A stretch of DNA of 64,000 bases from NCBI GenBank assembly GCA_013423325.1, contig BLJB01000171.1, forward strand, positions 1 to 64,000. Direction: 5' to 3'. The position numbers and the translations under genes are program-made. This DNA comes from Usnea hakonensis. Its lineage: Eukaryota > Ascomycota > Lecanoromycetes > Lecanorales > Parmeliaceae. Of this stretch, positions 47,815-58,485 are shown piece by piece. The notes under the pieces are model-generated. The model had not been told where the DNA came from. It worked only from the letters and a program-made list of their open reading frames with translations, and did not search any database. Position 1 is the stretch's first letter. Each line of letters starts with the position of its first letter.

Positions 47815-48099
47815 GAATAATGAGGGAATACGGGAATCAGAAGAAGGAAACAATCATAATATGATCATGATCATAACATGATCTGATCTGATCTGATATC
47901 ACAAACCCATGGGCCATGCTGGGATAGCAGTACTAATACGAATACGAACAATGTTCGTAAAAAGTACAGTACGTAGGACTAATGAAAAGTAAACACAGGA
48001 CAAGTAATTACCTACTTAGATAAGATACATGTACGTACGTGATACTTAAAGCCTACGGAGTACAACTCTACAGTTCTACGACTCTGGCCCCGAGCAAAT
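47815..48099. promoter_or_regulatory. Divergent promoter, rad57 / CENP-W gene
   Basis: 285 bp between start codons on opposite strands. It contains direct repeats TGATCTGATCTGATCTGAT at 47879-47897 next to ATGATCATGATCAT (47861-47873, palindromic), the word GTAAAAAGTAC (47957-47967) and GTACGTACGT (48031-48040). A bidirectional promoter is inferred from geometry only. Confidence 0.45.
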
Positions 48100-48558
48100 A
48101 TGGCACCCAAGACACTTTACCCCCGGTCCACAATCAAGAAGATCGTCAAAGCCCATTCGAGCCGCAGTCTTCGCAAGAACACTGACCTCCTGGTAAGTCA
48201 CCCATGATGGTGTGAGTGTGAGTATGAGTGTGAGTATCAGTATGACTACGCTTCTTTGAGCATATACTGATGATGAGAAACGTAGATTTTTCTAGATTAT
48301 AACTTGTTTGTACAAGAGTGAGACCGTCGTCTACTTCCCATTTCGACCTACTTCATTCAATGCTGCGGTACTGATGCATCTCGTGTCCCATAGCTTGATC
48401 CAGGAAGCATCCATGTCCGCTAAGAAAGAAAAACGAAAGGTAATCACTGCTGACAGCATACGGGAAGCAAGCGAGGTTAGTATGCCGACTACCTTTGATG
48501 TATGACCAAGGCAGGCTGACCGATTCTGTAGAGGAGTCTCATGAAATTCAAGTGCTAA
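48100..48558 (+). CDS. CENP-W histone-fold kinetochore protein
   Basis: Partner of CENP-T in the inner kinetochore (CCAN). Four exons: 48100-48192, 48286-48317 (32 nt), 48394-48475 and 48532-48558 (27 nt) give 77 aa, the usual size. The protein reads as a bare histone fold: PRSTIKKIVKAHSSRSLRK (helix 1), TDLLIFLDYNLFVQDLIQEAS (helix 2), AKKEKRKVITADSIREASE (loop and start of helix 3), RSLMKFKC (end). The basic VKAHS and ADSIREASE...LMKF pattern fits CENP-W better than CHRAC/Dpb3-type folds. All splice sites are GT/AG and each join is phase-consistent. No exon is long enough to be called as a gene on its own, so this gene is easily missed. Introns are 93, 76 and 56 nt. Confidence 0.85.
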
Positions 48559-49494
48559 GGGCCGTTGTCTACTTTGCGCCATCTTGAGTCGATCGCCCGT
48601 CGAGACTTTCGTGTGTCCACGATGCAGATGAATCTGTGATAGCTTTAAGATTCTCAGACTGGAGAAGTCATGGTCTTCAAGCCTTTCACATAGCCCCAAG
48701 ACTTCACAAAAACATAGAGAGGAGCTTGCCATTAGAAATGGCCCATCAATTGCTGGTATCGGCTCAATCTATCCCTTCAGTAGCTATTCTGCGGGGCCTA
48801 ACTGTCTGTCTCTGTCGGCCAATCCACTGATGGTCACTGATCGTACCTCCACACAAGCCCACATACTACTTCTAAATGTCTCTCCTTAAATAAGATACCT
48901 TTGTTCGTCCCCATTTCGCTTGACATCGAGACTCATCTCACAGCTGTCAGGCTTCGAGACGACGTTGTACCCACTATTGGCCCTCGTCTACCAGAGTAAT
49001 GGTGCCCTCCGTACACCTCCCTTCTGTGCATTTGGGACTTGCTTGAAATAAGTCTAAATCCACGCTGATGAACGAGCAGCGGGAGAAGCTCAGTTTTACA
49101 CTGTCACACAACGAAAGTTACGATCGTTGAATATCGTCGAGCTCTTCGGGATTTATGAAATCTGAATAGAAGTGTTGACTTGAAATTTCATGTACAAGCA
49201 AGTTGTAGAGCACAGGCTCCATGTCTGTACTTGAAGTGCCACGCATACATACATTTCCCATCCCTCAGTCACTCTTCTCCATCGAAAAGCTGCCATTATG
49301 CATCAAGCAACATCCGTTATCGTTCACCCGGTTGTTCTCTGGGACACCCATCTCACACGCGAACAACCCGTACAAGAATGTGCGATGAAGCCACCCTGAC
49401 CTGCCTTAAAGATCGATTCTAAGATACTTAAAACCCGCCTGTGGTTAAATCCTTTACAGACACAAAGCCTTCCAGACCCCGCACATGAATTGAT
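48559..49494. other. Convergent intergenic region, 0.94 kb
   Basis: Lies between the ends of the CENP-W gene and the KDM4-type gene. Open frames here are short and without homology; nothing else is seen. Confidence 0.4.
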
Positions 49495-52400
49495 TCAGTA
49501 CCTCCCTCCCTCACGCATCATAGGTAACATTTCCGTTCCAGCTCCGCCCATTTCGTACTTCAGGGGACTGCCCTGACCACCTCCACCACTGCTATAACCT
49601 ATCCCTCCATAGCCACTTGCGCCAACATATGCGGATACTCCTTGGCCGCTGCCTTGGTTGGCTGCATTTTGGAGGCCGCGAGAAAATTGGTCCAACCACC
49701 CGCCTTGCGGTGACTGCTGGGCTTCGCGTTGGAGCTGCAGTTGGAAATCCTGAGGAGATTGATACTGCGCTTGTTGCTGAATATGATCTGCGGGATACGA
49801 TTGGGACAGTTGATGGGATGTCGGGTGTGCTGGAGATCGATGATGATAGGACTGATGATGGGTCTGATAATACTGATGAGATTGGGACTGATGATGAAGC
49901 GAGCTGGCAGCATAGGAGGGCGAGTAGTGGTTGTATTGCTGGTAGGATTGGGCGTTCAGATAAGGATTATGGTAAGCTTGGGGCGAAGGATGGTGGTAGG
50001 ATGGCTGGAGTTGCTGAATAGCTGACATTTGTACGTGCTGAGGCGGTTGATAGTCTTGTTTAATACCGTTGCTCGAGCTCTGACTTTGGCCTTGTGTCTG
50101 GCTTTTGCTTAAGCTCTGGCGACGCTGCAATTGCTGTTGTCGCTGGAAATCCTGTGCCTTGACCTTAGCTTCTACAGAGTCTTGGCTAATCTGCTCTTGC
50201 TCGCTTAGGGTACGCGTCATGAGGTACCCTTCACTAATACTAGGGCCTCTTGGTCGAGTCTTGGTTGCAGCGGCCGGAGCTGGCAGATACGCAGAGTTGA
50301 AGCCCCCTCCAACAGCGTATGGTGACTGGTAAACCTGAGGACGAGCTTTCTCCGCATCATGGAGATAAGTGTACTTTTCCAAGACATTAATTCGTGAAAC
50401 CTTCTTCGTCTCTGGGGCTAGCGCCGCCGGTGCGACAGACGTCTCTGTTGCACTAAATACTGATGACGGCCGTCGCTGAGCTGAGGAGGGTCTACTTAAG
50501 GGTTGCTGACTAATAGGAGTGTTGGTCGTCATTGGAGTGCCCATCATGTTAGCAACAGGAGCTTGAGGTCGAGAGTATGGTGCTGGTTGAGGCGCATGCA
50601 GCGGCTGACTTTGCTGCTGCTGGGGAAATTGCGGCCGAGCCTGCGCTTGTTGGTAAGATATAGGAGTTCGCTGAGCATTGTTAGTAGATGCCATGTAAGA
50701 AAAATGATGCTTGAAGAACCTTACATTGTAATTGTAATTGTACTTGGTTCGACCGCTGTACTCTAGAGGCGCTCGTGGCAGTCCAGACATCATCGGTGCT
50801 GTAGGAGCTGCAGCTCCCATCGATGCTTGTGGAGCTCGATATCCAGGACTTTGGTGGCTGTGGTACTGCTGCGGAAGCTGCGAAGACGCTGCGTTCTGAA
50901 AGGCATGTTGATTGTACAGAGCTTGCTCGTCGACGTTGGCTCTAGGTCTAGCCTTGTACTGAACAGCAATTGGATCTGTAATAGCATATTTGCCGTGGTA
51001 CGGCCGTTCCTTAGTGGCTGCTGGCTTCGTGTGTTGGCTTGCCGAGACCTTGGGTTGCGGCACCTGGGTGTTGGCATTAGGACGGGGAACGTCCAGTGGA
51101 CTTTTAGTGATGCCAGATGGGTACGAAGCGGGGTAAGAGATCCGTTGGTTTTGTAACTTCGCCGCCGCAACGACTACAGAGGCAATCCTTACGCTCTCCA
51201 AGAAATTGGCAGTCGGGTCATTCTGCTGGATCGCTATGTCTGAAGTGTAATGGGCCTTCGCTTCAGTGGATGATTTACCGAGATAGTACCATAGCTTGCT
51301 CGGCTTGTCGAAGTCGATTTTGACTTGCGCTGGGTTGCGGAAGGCTTTGCATGAGTTGAACTCTTCCCAGCGGAAATTGCTTTCCGGGTCACCAAAAGGA
51401 TCTTTGGGTTTGGGATCGTCGTTGTTTGCAGGATCTTCTGCTGTAGTTCGAGACTTGCGGGCCAGCTCCGCAGGCAGAGGCTTGGCGTTCTCAGAAGGCA
51501 TTGGCAGCTGAGAGTTGACGGGGTCAAAGACAAGCAGCCATTTATACTCGACCTCGATCTTGTCTCTGTGGACTTTGTCAGCAGAGGAATTCGATTAGGT
51601 AATGTTCAAAGACTTGCCCCCTTGGCAGGACGTGGACCAACAACGTCTGCTCGCTTTTCCGGTTCTCCAAGACAACGCCTGCGAAGATGTCTCCTTGAAG
51701 ATACTGCATCTGGACCACTTCTCCAACGGGAAGTTTAAGTGCAGTTTTCTTGATCAGTATATTCTCCTCAAGATGAGCACCCTCAACATTCTTTCCTCTT
51801 CTACCCCGATGGATACGACATCGGAAATCAATCCCGGTGTCAGTGTACTCGGTCCCATCCTCTCCGTACACTGGTATGAGACCGATGTCAACGAGCACTC
51901 CGGCTTGAGCTGCGCAAGTTGCATGAAACGCTCGAACACACTTTTTCTGGGAGCACTGGAAAACAGCCCCCTTCTTGCTGCGACAGTAGTTACATTTCAA
52001 TTCCAAGCGAGCTTTATCAATGTGAGCGACATCACATATTCTTTCAGACCCTCCTTCCCCAGAGATGTAGGTCTCGGGAGTATACAAACCACAGCGTCGA
52101 TGAGCTCTGTGGCCATTGTCAGTCGGCAGCAGCTCTTCGTAAGAATTATCGTTCGGACATAGTATGCAAGGCTCGTATGCCGGCGCTTTTATCTTGATCC
52201 GTAATCTCTTTATCTTTGGCTTATTATCTTTGTCACTGGGGTCCCTCTTCCTCTTGTGACTTCGTTTGGGTTTGCCCTTGTCGCTGCTCGGAGGAGTGGG
52301 TAGATCAGTAGGCTCATCATCTTCATCGTCCTCCTCTTCTTCAGTCTCTTCGTAGTACTCAGGTGTAGGCTCGCCACGAAGCTTTCGCTCGATGTCTCGA

Positions 52401-54113
52401 ACATCGACCCACACACTGTCAGCTTCACAATTGCACTTCCTAGCGACTTTCCCGTAATCCAGCCAAGCCTCAGTAGCAAAATTTACGGATTCAGCGCAAT
52501 TGTAGCCAAGATTGTAGCCCGAGTGATATCCATAGGGGAACGTGATGACAAATTCTCCTTCATTGTGGACAAGGCGGTTGACCTTGATCTTGTGCTGCGA
52601 TTCGAGAAGTTGAGGCGAAATGAGGTAGGTTTTGTGGCGAAGGAATTGATCGCAATTCTTTGCGTCATTTGGCCAGATTGATCGCATGGTCGTTTCAAAT
52701 TTGCGCGCGTCTGCTTGTGAAATACTGTACCATTGCTTTGGGGCGCCGAAATGAATGTAATTGATACTGTAGAGATCCACGTCTTCTAAATGCCAAGCAA
52801 AAGAGGCTTTCCACATACCCAGGTAAAGGTACGCCGTATTAACCCCTGGCACCGATTGACCCAGAACGTCCAAAAGGTTTTCCAGCTTTGCGACATTCCA
52901 CTCCTTGGTCGAGTCGTCAAAAAGAGACCCTGGCATATCCGCACCGTACAATGGGTTGCTAAAATTTAGGCTCTTCCAATATGCCGTTTCAAGCTCCTGT
53001 ATGCGCTCCGTGGTCCATTCTCCTTGGTTGTAGACACGATAATCGAAGTCTTTAAAAGTCTCCTCGTCTACCACATCTGCCTGATCTCGACGGTTGTGTT
53101 GTCTCCTGGATGACACCGATTTCGAATGCCCTGACTTTGCTTGACGGCCTTTGGATTTTGGTACTTCGTCATCACTGAAGTTTTCTTTCTTGACCTTCTT
53201 TGGCTTGAGTGGTGGAGAAACGGGCGTTAGCGGTGTTTCAACCCTACTGCCATTTGCGTCTTGCGCGGCCTCCTCTTCATTCTCTTCGACGGTAGCAGCC
53301 AAAGGACGGATCCTAGGACGACCAGGTCCGCGTTTCTTTGGACCTGGGTTTGTACTGTGTAGATTCTGCGCTCGTGTACTCGGGGCTCTGGTCGGCTTTT
53401 CCTGGTTACGCCGACGCTCGCCCCGCTTCGCAGGAGGTTGATGGCTGCTTTCTTCGGTCAGGGCTTTCCACTGGGGCAAATTGTAGGAGCGCTGCTTCTC
53501 TATATTGGCTTGCGTGTAGGTGCCATGGGTACCGTGGAACTCTTGTGTGATAGGATTCTTGACTTTGATGGTCTTTACCTGTTCGTCGAGTCGAGGAAGG
53601 GAATCACGCCTAATTAGGGTTTATTAGCCAGAGTTGAGCGATGAACCAGCTGTTTCTTTGTGGGCACATACCATTCTTTTGGAGGAATGACTTTGACAAT
53701 ACCTGACTTCATGCCATGTTTGTCGATTTTCTGAATGAATTCTTTGAAACTACGAAATTGGTTCATCGTCTGGTAATAGATCAGTATGATAAGATGAGCA
53801 ATTGCAAGCCCCCTGTATGAGGTAGAGCGTCCTCTGACGAAGGCAGAGTACTTACAGGTTTGAAGACAGGCACCTTCCCTCCCTCGTAGTAATGATCCGG
53901 CACGATGTCCTCTTCATCCTCTACCTTTGGTTGGACATAATGTTCCTCTAGAGGTTCTTCCGGTTCTAGATCAGATAAATCTGACCCAGATTCGTCATCT
54001 TTTTTCTCGGTATTCTCGCTAGCAGGTGGGGTAAGAGCAATTCTGCTATCTGCCTGCTCGATCTCGATCTTTACTTCACCCTCGCCAGGTGGAGACATGG
54101 CCGCGTCCGCCAT
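49495..54113 (-). CDS. KDM4/JMJD2-type histone lysine demethylase (JmjN-JmjC-PHD)
   Basis: Fe(II)/2-oxoglutarate dioxygenase expected to remove methyl groups from H3K9/H3K36 (fungal KDM4 proteins such as KdmA act mainly on H3K36me3). Exons 54113-53856, 53769-53672, 53609-51614, 51558-50725 and 50670-49495 give 1453 aa. JmjN is at about 80-118 (VPVFKPTMNQFRSFKEF ... IPPKEW). An AT-hook-like GPGRPRIRP lies at about 213. JmjC iron ligands are His392 and Glu394 (FAWHLEDVD) and His481 (GYHSGYN). Two Cys/His PHD-type fingers follow (CILCPND ... HRRC, CNYCRSKKGAVFQC ... HATC), then a Tudor-like VEYKWLLVFDP stretch. The last 450 residues are Gln/Tyr/Ser-rich. The 54-nt intron 50671-50724 has no stop and is in frame; it is inferred from GTAAGG, TACTAAC and CAG. 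The 51559-51613 intron has a weak GTCTTT donor. Confidence 0.9.
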
Positions 54114-55435
54114 AGGGCGAAAGGTGTTTCGTATCAGGTCACACTCAAGGGAGCGATCAAGCACGGCTGATTGAGGGTAAAATCGACTGTTGTGTTAGTG
54201 GTGGTGTTCGAGTCTTCTTGTCGCATGCTAGGTGGGCGAAGACTGGATCTTGGGCCTCCTCAGGCATAGAGAATGACAAGGAGAAGGGGCGTAGTGATCA
54301 AGAAATTGCAGTATGAGTTTACTAAAGCCATTGATTTTATGCTTGTCCGGGGAGAGTAGTCGACTTGATTCAGTTGCCAACGAAACCTGTGGTGGAGGTC
54401 TTTAGGATACTCCAAAGTACTCTATCGTTGGGCTAAGCTCTTCGGGCTTAGTGCCCGTGCCAAGAAAATCCGAAGATCCTTCCGCACCAACCGAGCCAAC
54501 TGCCGAGTACGAGTACATGTGTAAACTTATCGACTCCTCATTGAGGAGCCTTTTGTTGACTATCAATTCATACACAGCAACTGAGTATTTGAAAGGTTTG
54601 GAAGGACATTGGGGTTCTCGTCGATCTTTGCCAAAAATAATTACATTCCTTTCATTATCGTGTGTGGGGCGATATCAAAATTTGCAGCTTGACTGACGTT
54701 GTTAAACGCTCGAAAGTATGGTCTCGTCCTTTTCGCTCAAGTGCTTGTCTACGATCATTTTCTTTGAACTTCAACTTCGCTACTTGGGTATACGTTGAAA
54801 AGAAAAGCTTTATACTTTCACTAGGGCCCTCATGCGACCTTCATAGCGATTACAATTCCTCATTGCGTAAATCTATTTCTGAATCAGATCTTTACCATGG
54901 GCTTTCAGAGGTGTTTTGCGGTGTAAAAGGGAACGGATTGCTCGGAACATTTCTCCCAAATGCATCGACAGAAAACAAGGTACGTACAAACATGTGGAAC
55001 AAGCTTGTCGACAAGGTACCTTGCAGTAGACCACGTTCGATGATTCAGCCCTAATTCGGATGACAGCCGCACAGTGCATGAACCGGCCGTGGCCCTGTCG
55101 GAGACTGTTCCGTGGGGCATATAGGGCATATGGGTAGCAGGGAAAATCATGAGTCTTGGTTCACGTACTCCGTAGTGGAAAGGATAGCTCTCGACGTCAT
55201 TGAGTGACTGAAAAGGCATTTTTGTCGTAGAACCAATCTAGACGCAATGCAACCGCTATGCATGTAGCTTTACCCACTGTGGGCTAAAGCATTGGCAATC
55301 CATATCAAGGGAGATGCTCGCGTTCTTGCTCTAGCTTCGCCCGCTCTTTTGATTTTCCATCATAGAAAGAAGCATCACATATGCTGAAGGGCCAGGCACA
55401 CAAGGAGCCAATGAGACGGGGTCGGCGCAACCTGC
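54114..55435. other. Intergenic, 1.3 kb
   Basis: Upstream region of the KDM4-type gene and 3' flank of the YAG7-type gene. Short open frames (for example 54451-55054 +) show no homology. No RNA gene is seen. Confidence 0.4.
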
Positions 55436-57086
55436 CTATTGGGCCCCGTCACCACGCCCACGATTGCCTCGGAATCCACCACGTCCACGGCCACCACTTC
55501 GTTGACCACCTTCTCCTCCCCCTCGGTCTCCCCTATAGCCTCCGCGGCCACGTCCTCCACCCTCTCCACGATCTCCCCTAAAGCCACGACTACTACGGTT
55601 ACCGCCACGATGCTCTCCTTGACCACCCCCGCGACCCCGTCCACCTCGATGATGCTGGACTTCATGGAACCCGTCACCACCGTCAGCTGGGGTCTGCGCA
55701 TAGGCTGGGGTCGGCATCGAATCGTTGGATTCAGTGGGAATGTCCTCAGCCCAACTCTGGGTACTTGTCAGCGCTGCGGGCGTGGCAAAATTTCCAGTGT
55801 CTGTCTCGGTGGGTTCACGAGGGATCTCGACCCATTCGTCGGGGCCAGAACCGGCAGAAGCCGGATCCTTAGTCTCCCAGTTGGTTCCAGCCGCAGCGTT
55901 GGCAGCACCGGCATCGATTTTGGACGCGTCTGGCACATTACCAGTGTTGATATGAGAAGACACTCCATTCACCTTAGGCTCATTTGACTCGTCGATTTCC
56001 GTGAGTCCGGCATGAGCAACTGTAGGGTCAGTTCCAATAGTCGCAGACGAGTCTTCGGCAGCAGGAGGTGCTGGCTCCGATTGAGCAACTTCTTCTGCCC
56101 AAGCTTCTTCGGCTGCGTATGGTGCATACTCAAAGGCTAAGTCTCGGACTTGCTTGTCTATGCACAACATGTCAATAGATTGACCAAGGATATCGGGGAT
56201 GACCAAAAGTGCGCGCCAACAAACTTACATGTAAAATCTGAAGGATTTTGATCAACTGTTGGTACCTTTTCATCACTACCAGATATCAAGCTCTCCATTG
56301 CCACAACAGCACCGACTTCACCTCCGTAGACCAGCAACAAAGCACCTTCGAAAGCCCGATTTTCAGGTGAAGACTCGTCACCACCCTGCCGCTTAGCTGC
56401 TGCTGCCCTCAGAAATTTGCTGAGAACGAGTAGATTGTCTTTGGCGTCTTTCTTGCCATCCGCTGCTGCCTCGGCCATTGCAGCTTCCTTGACCTTCTGT
56501 AATTCATCTGCATGTGTGGCCTCGAGAGCTGATTTTTCAGTGGACAAGCGCTTTTGGTAGTCCTCATCGAACTGCTTATACTGAGCGATCTGTTCCTCTA
56601 GTTGGGTAAGAGAGGCTTGTAATGAAGGTTTCTTCTGCGCTTGAATTTTCTGGTCTTGGTTGATCTTGCGAGTGGAGAGGAGCTCGTCGAGCGATGAGCC
56701 CGGGTTCTCGGCGATGATGGAATCAACTTTCTGCGTGGCATTCTAATAACCACATACTTAGAAACATTACAATGAACGTATACAAGATCTACTCACTAGC
56801 TTTTTCTTGATGTTGCGAATATTCCTAGAAATCGTTGGTTCAGCTTTCTGGATGAGACTGGAGGCCCAAGCTCAAAGACTTACTTATACAGCTCCTTGAC
56901 GTAAGGACTCTCATAAGAGCCCTCTACCCCAGTCGCAGTCCCATCGACGGTTGTTTGCCCAGGCCCAGATTCTGGCTCTGTTGCTGGAGCAGGTGTCTGG
57001 GCTGGGGCTTCGGCCTTGGCTTTCTTCTTCCTCGCGCTCTTAGACTCGGAATGGGCTAACGAATTGGACAAAGAGGTGGTAGACAT
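55436..57086 (-). CDS. YAG7-type RGG-rich protein
   Basis: Fungal protein with a YAG7-like dimerisation region and an RGG tail; yeast relatives associate with ribosomes/RNA. Exons 57086-56884, 56824-56797 (28 nt), 56742-56229 and 56157-55436 give 488 aa. The N-terminus is Ala/Pro/Lys-rich (SARKKKAKAEAPAQ). Next comes YVKELYKNIRNIKKKLNATQKVDSII with the sequence across the micro-exon, a coiled coil (LQASLTQLEEQIAQYKQFDEDYQKRL) and a helical block ALLLVYGGEVGAVVAMESL with DFTYKQVRDLAFEYAP. A long acidic linker leads to about 75 residues of RGG/RGGRGRGG repeats, a typical methylated RNA-binding tail. The role in this fungus is inferred only. Confidence 0.85.
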
Positions 57087-58485
57087 GATTAGATTTAGGT
57101 TGAGGAGTGAGGAACTACCTTGCGGACAGTGAAATTAGACAGGTTGATTCTCCTTTGCAAGGCTTCGGCAAACGTTGCTGCGGTCAGGAATGTATAGCGA
57201 CCCAATGATGAACTTCGAATCGTTCACAGTTTATACATCTCAAACTTTTGACAGAAAATGGGGTCATAGAGAGAAGTGTGCCTTTGCTGCAGTACTTGAT
57301 TGAAGCTATCAATACTGTGATAGGGCTGTACTACACTAGCGCGTCTTGTTCCAATCCGTTTTCCGTCGCCGCAATCCACCACCGCTTTATACATTTTTCT
57401 CGTCATCGAGTAATAGAAAAATTGCTGCGTCGACAGCTGTAAAGGCTCGGAGCTTTGGAAAATTAACACCTCTGCTATCTAAGGAAATTCAAGAATCCTC
57501 TCTATGGCTCGCATTGAAGAAGAAATCCAAGATGGATGGCTCGATGTCTGATGTACCTTAGTCTACTTAGTTGTCTACCTAGTCTTTGGCTGTTGAAGAT
57601 CAATGTCTAGTGTAACAAAGACTTGGCTGAACAGTACTTGGCTAAGGTAAGGTACATACGGTAGAAAAGCAAAGGATGAGGGACGATAAATAAGAGCAAT
57701 AAGTCCTATATTAATAATAAAAGAGTTCTAGGTAGACTCAGGCTGAGAAAATCCATTGATCGGGTATTCCATACCTAGGTAAGTAAGTATTAATTGTCGA
57801 GACTATTTTACGAGCTCAGATTACAGAATTATATAAAGTACCTACCTTACCTAAAGTACTTAGGCTGGTATACCTTTATCCTTCTGTCCGTACCAGAAGC
57901 CTTACTGACCAATTTGCACGTGACCGACTCGTGCCGTAGACAAGTATATCCTCACTTCTGAACGCCATTCGTCCGAGTTGGCATTGAGGATTAAGGACGA
58001 GACATCCTTCGATACCCATATGCATGGCATACATAGTAAAAGTGCGAGACAATCAAATTTCCCCCACGCCTCATACCGGATAGGTGGACGGTCATGAAGT
58101 ACGAGTACGTACTCCATCCCACCTTGATCAGCCATAATCCTACTTCACTTAGTCTGTTATATAAGAAGCCTCCGCTCTCCCTTTTACATCTCCCATTTGT
58201 CCATCAAGTACAAGAACAATACAGCGCGCTCTCCACCTGAGTACGAGTACGTGGCGGGGTTCATACCTGGAATCCACAATAGTGTGAATGTATTTTATAT
58301 AACCCCTCCTCCTGAGTACTATCAATGTTTTCCATTTGACTGCTGTTTTCAATTCTGCTATTGCTGAGTCCAATGCCTTCGTATTGCCTGCAAGATTGTC
58401 ATTACTTCTACAGAAGTGCTTTGAAGCTCTTGTCCATCTCCACCTTGGTGTCTCCTACCTTCACTTGACTAAATCGTGCTTCACC
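57087..58485. other. Divergent intergenic region, 1.4 kb, AT-rich
   Basis: Between the YAG7-type and carnitine acetyltransferase genes. It is rich in TACCTA/CTTAGG/GGTAAG words (57548-57870) and holds the 12-bp palindrome GAGTACGTACTC at 58103-58114, with related GAGTACGAGTACGT words at 58236-58252. No gene is seen. Confidence 0.4.

Noticed and set aside
49495..53479. Two separate genes, one for a Gln-rich protein (49495-51501) and one for a JmjC protein (51578-53479)
   Set aside because: A phase-consistent intron at 51559-51613 joins them through IEVEYKWLLVFDP, and JmjN exons upstream complete one KDM4-type gene.
25110..54113. DNA-repair/chromatin gene cluster (XRCC4, Rad57, CENP-W, KDM4)
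   Set aside because: The genes are interspersed with unrelated housekeeping genes on both strands; fungal housekeeping gene order is often random, so chance is sufficient.
55439..55987. 182-codon plus-strand open frame rich in Thr/Ser
   Set aside because: Antisense shadow of the RGG- and Ala-rich YAG7-type exon.
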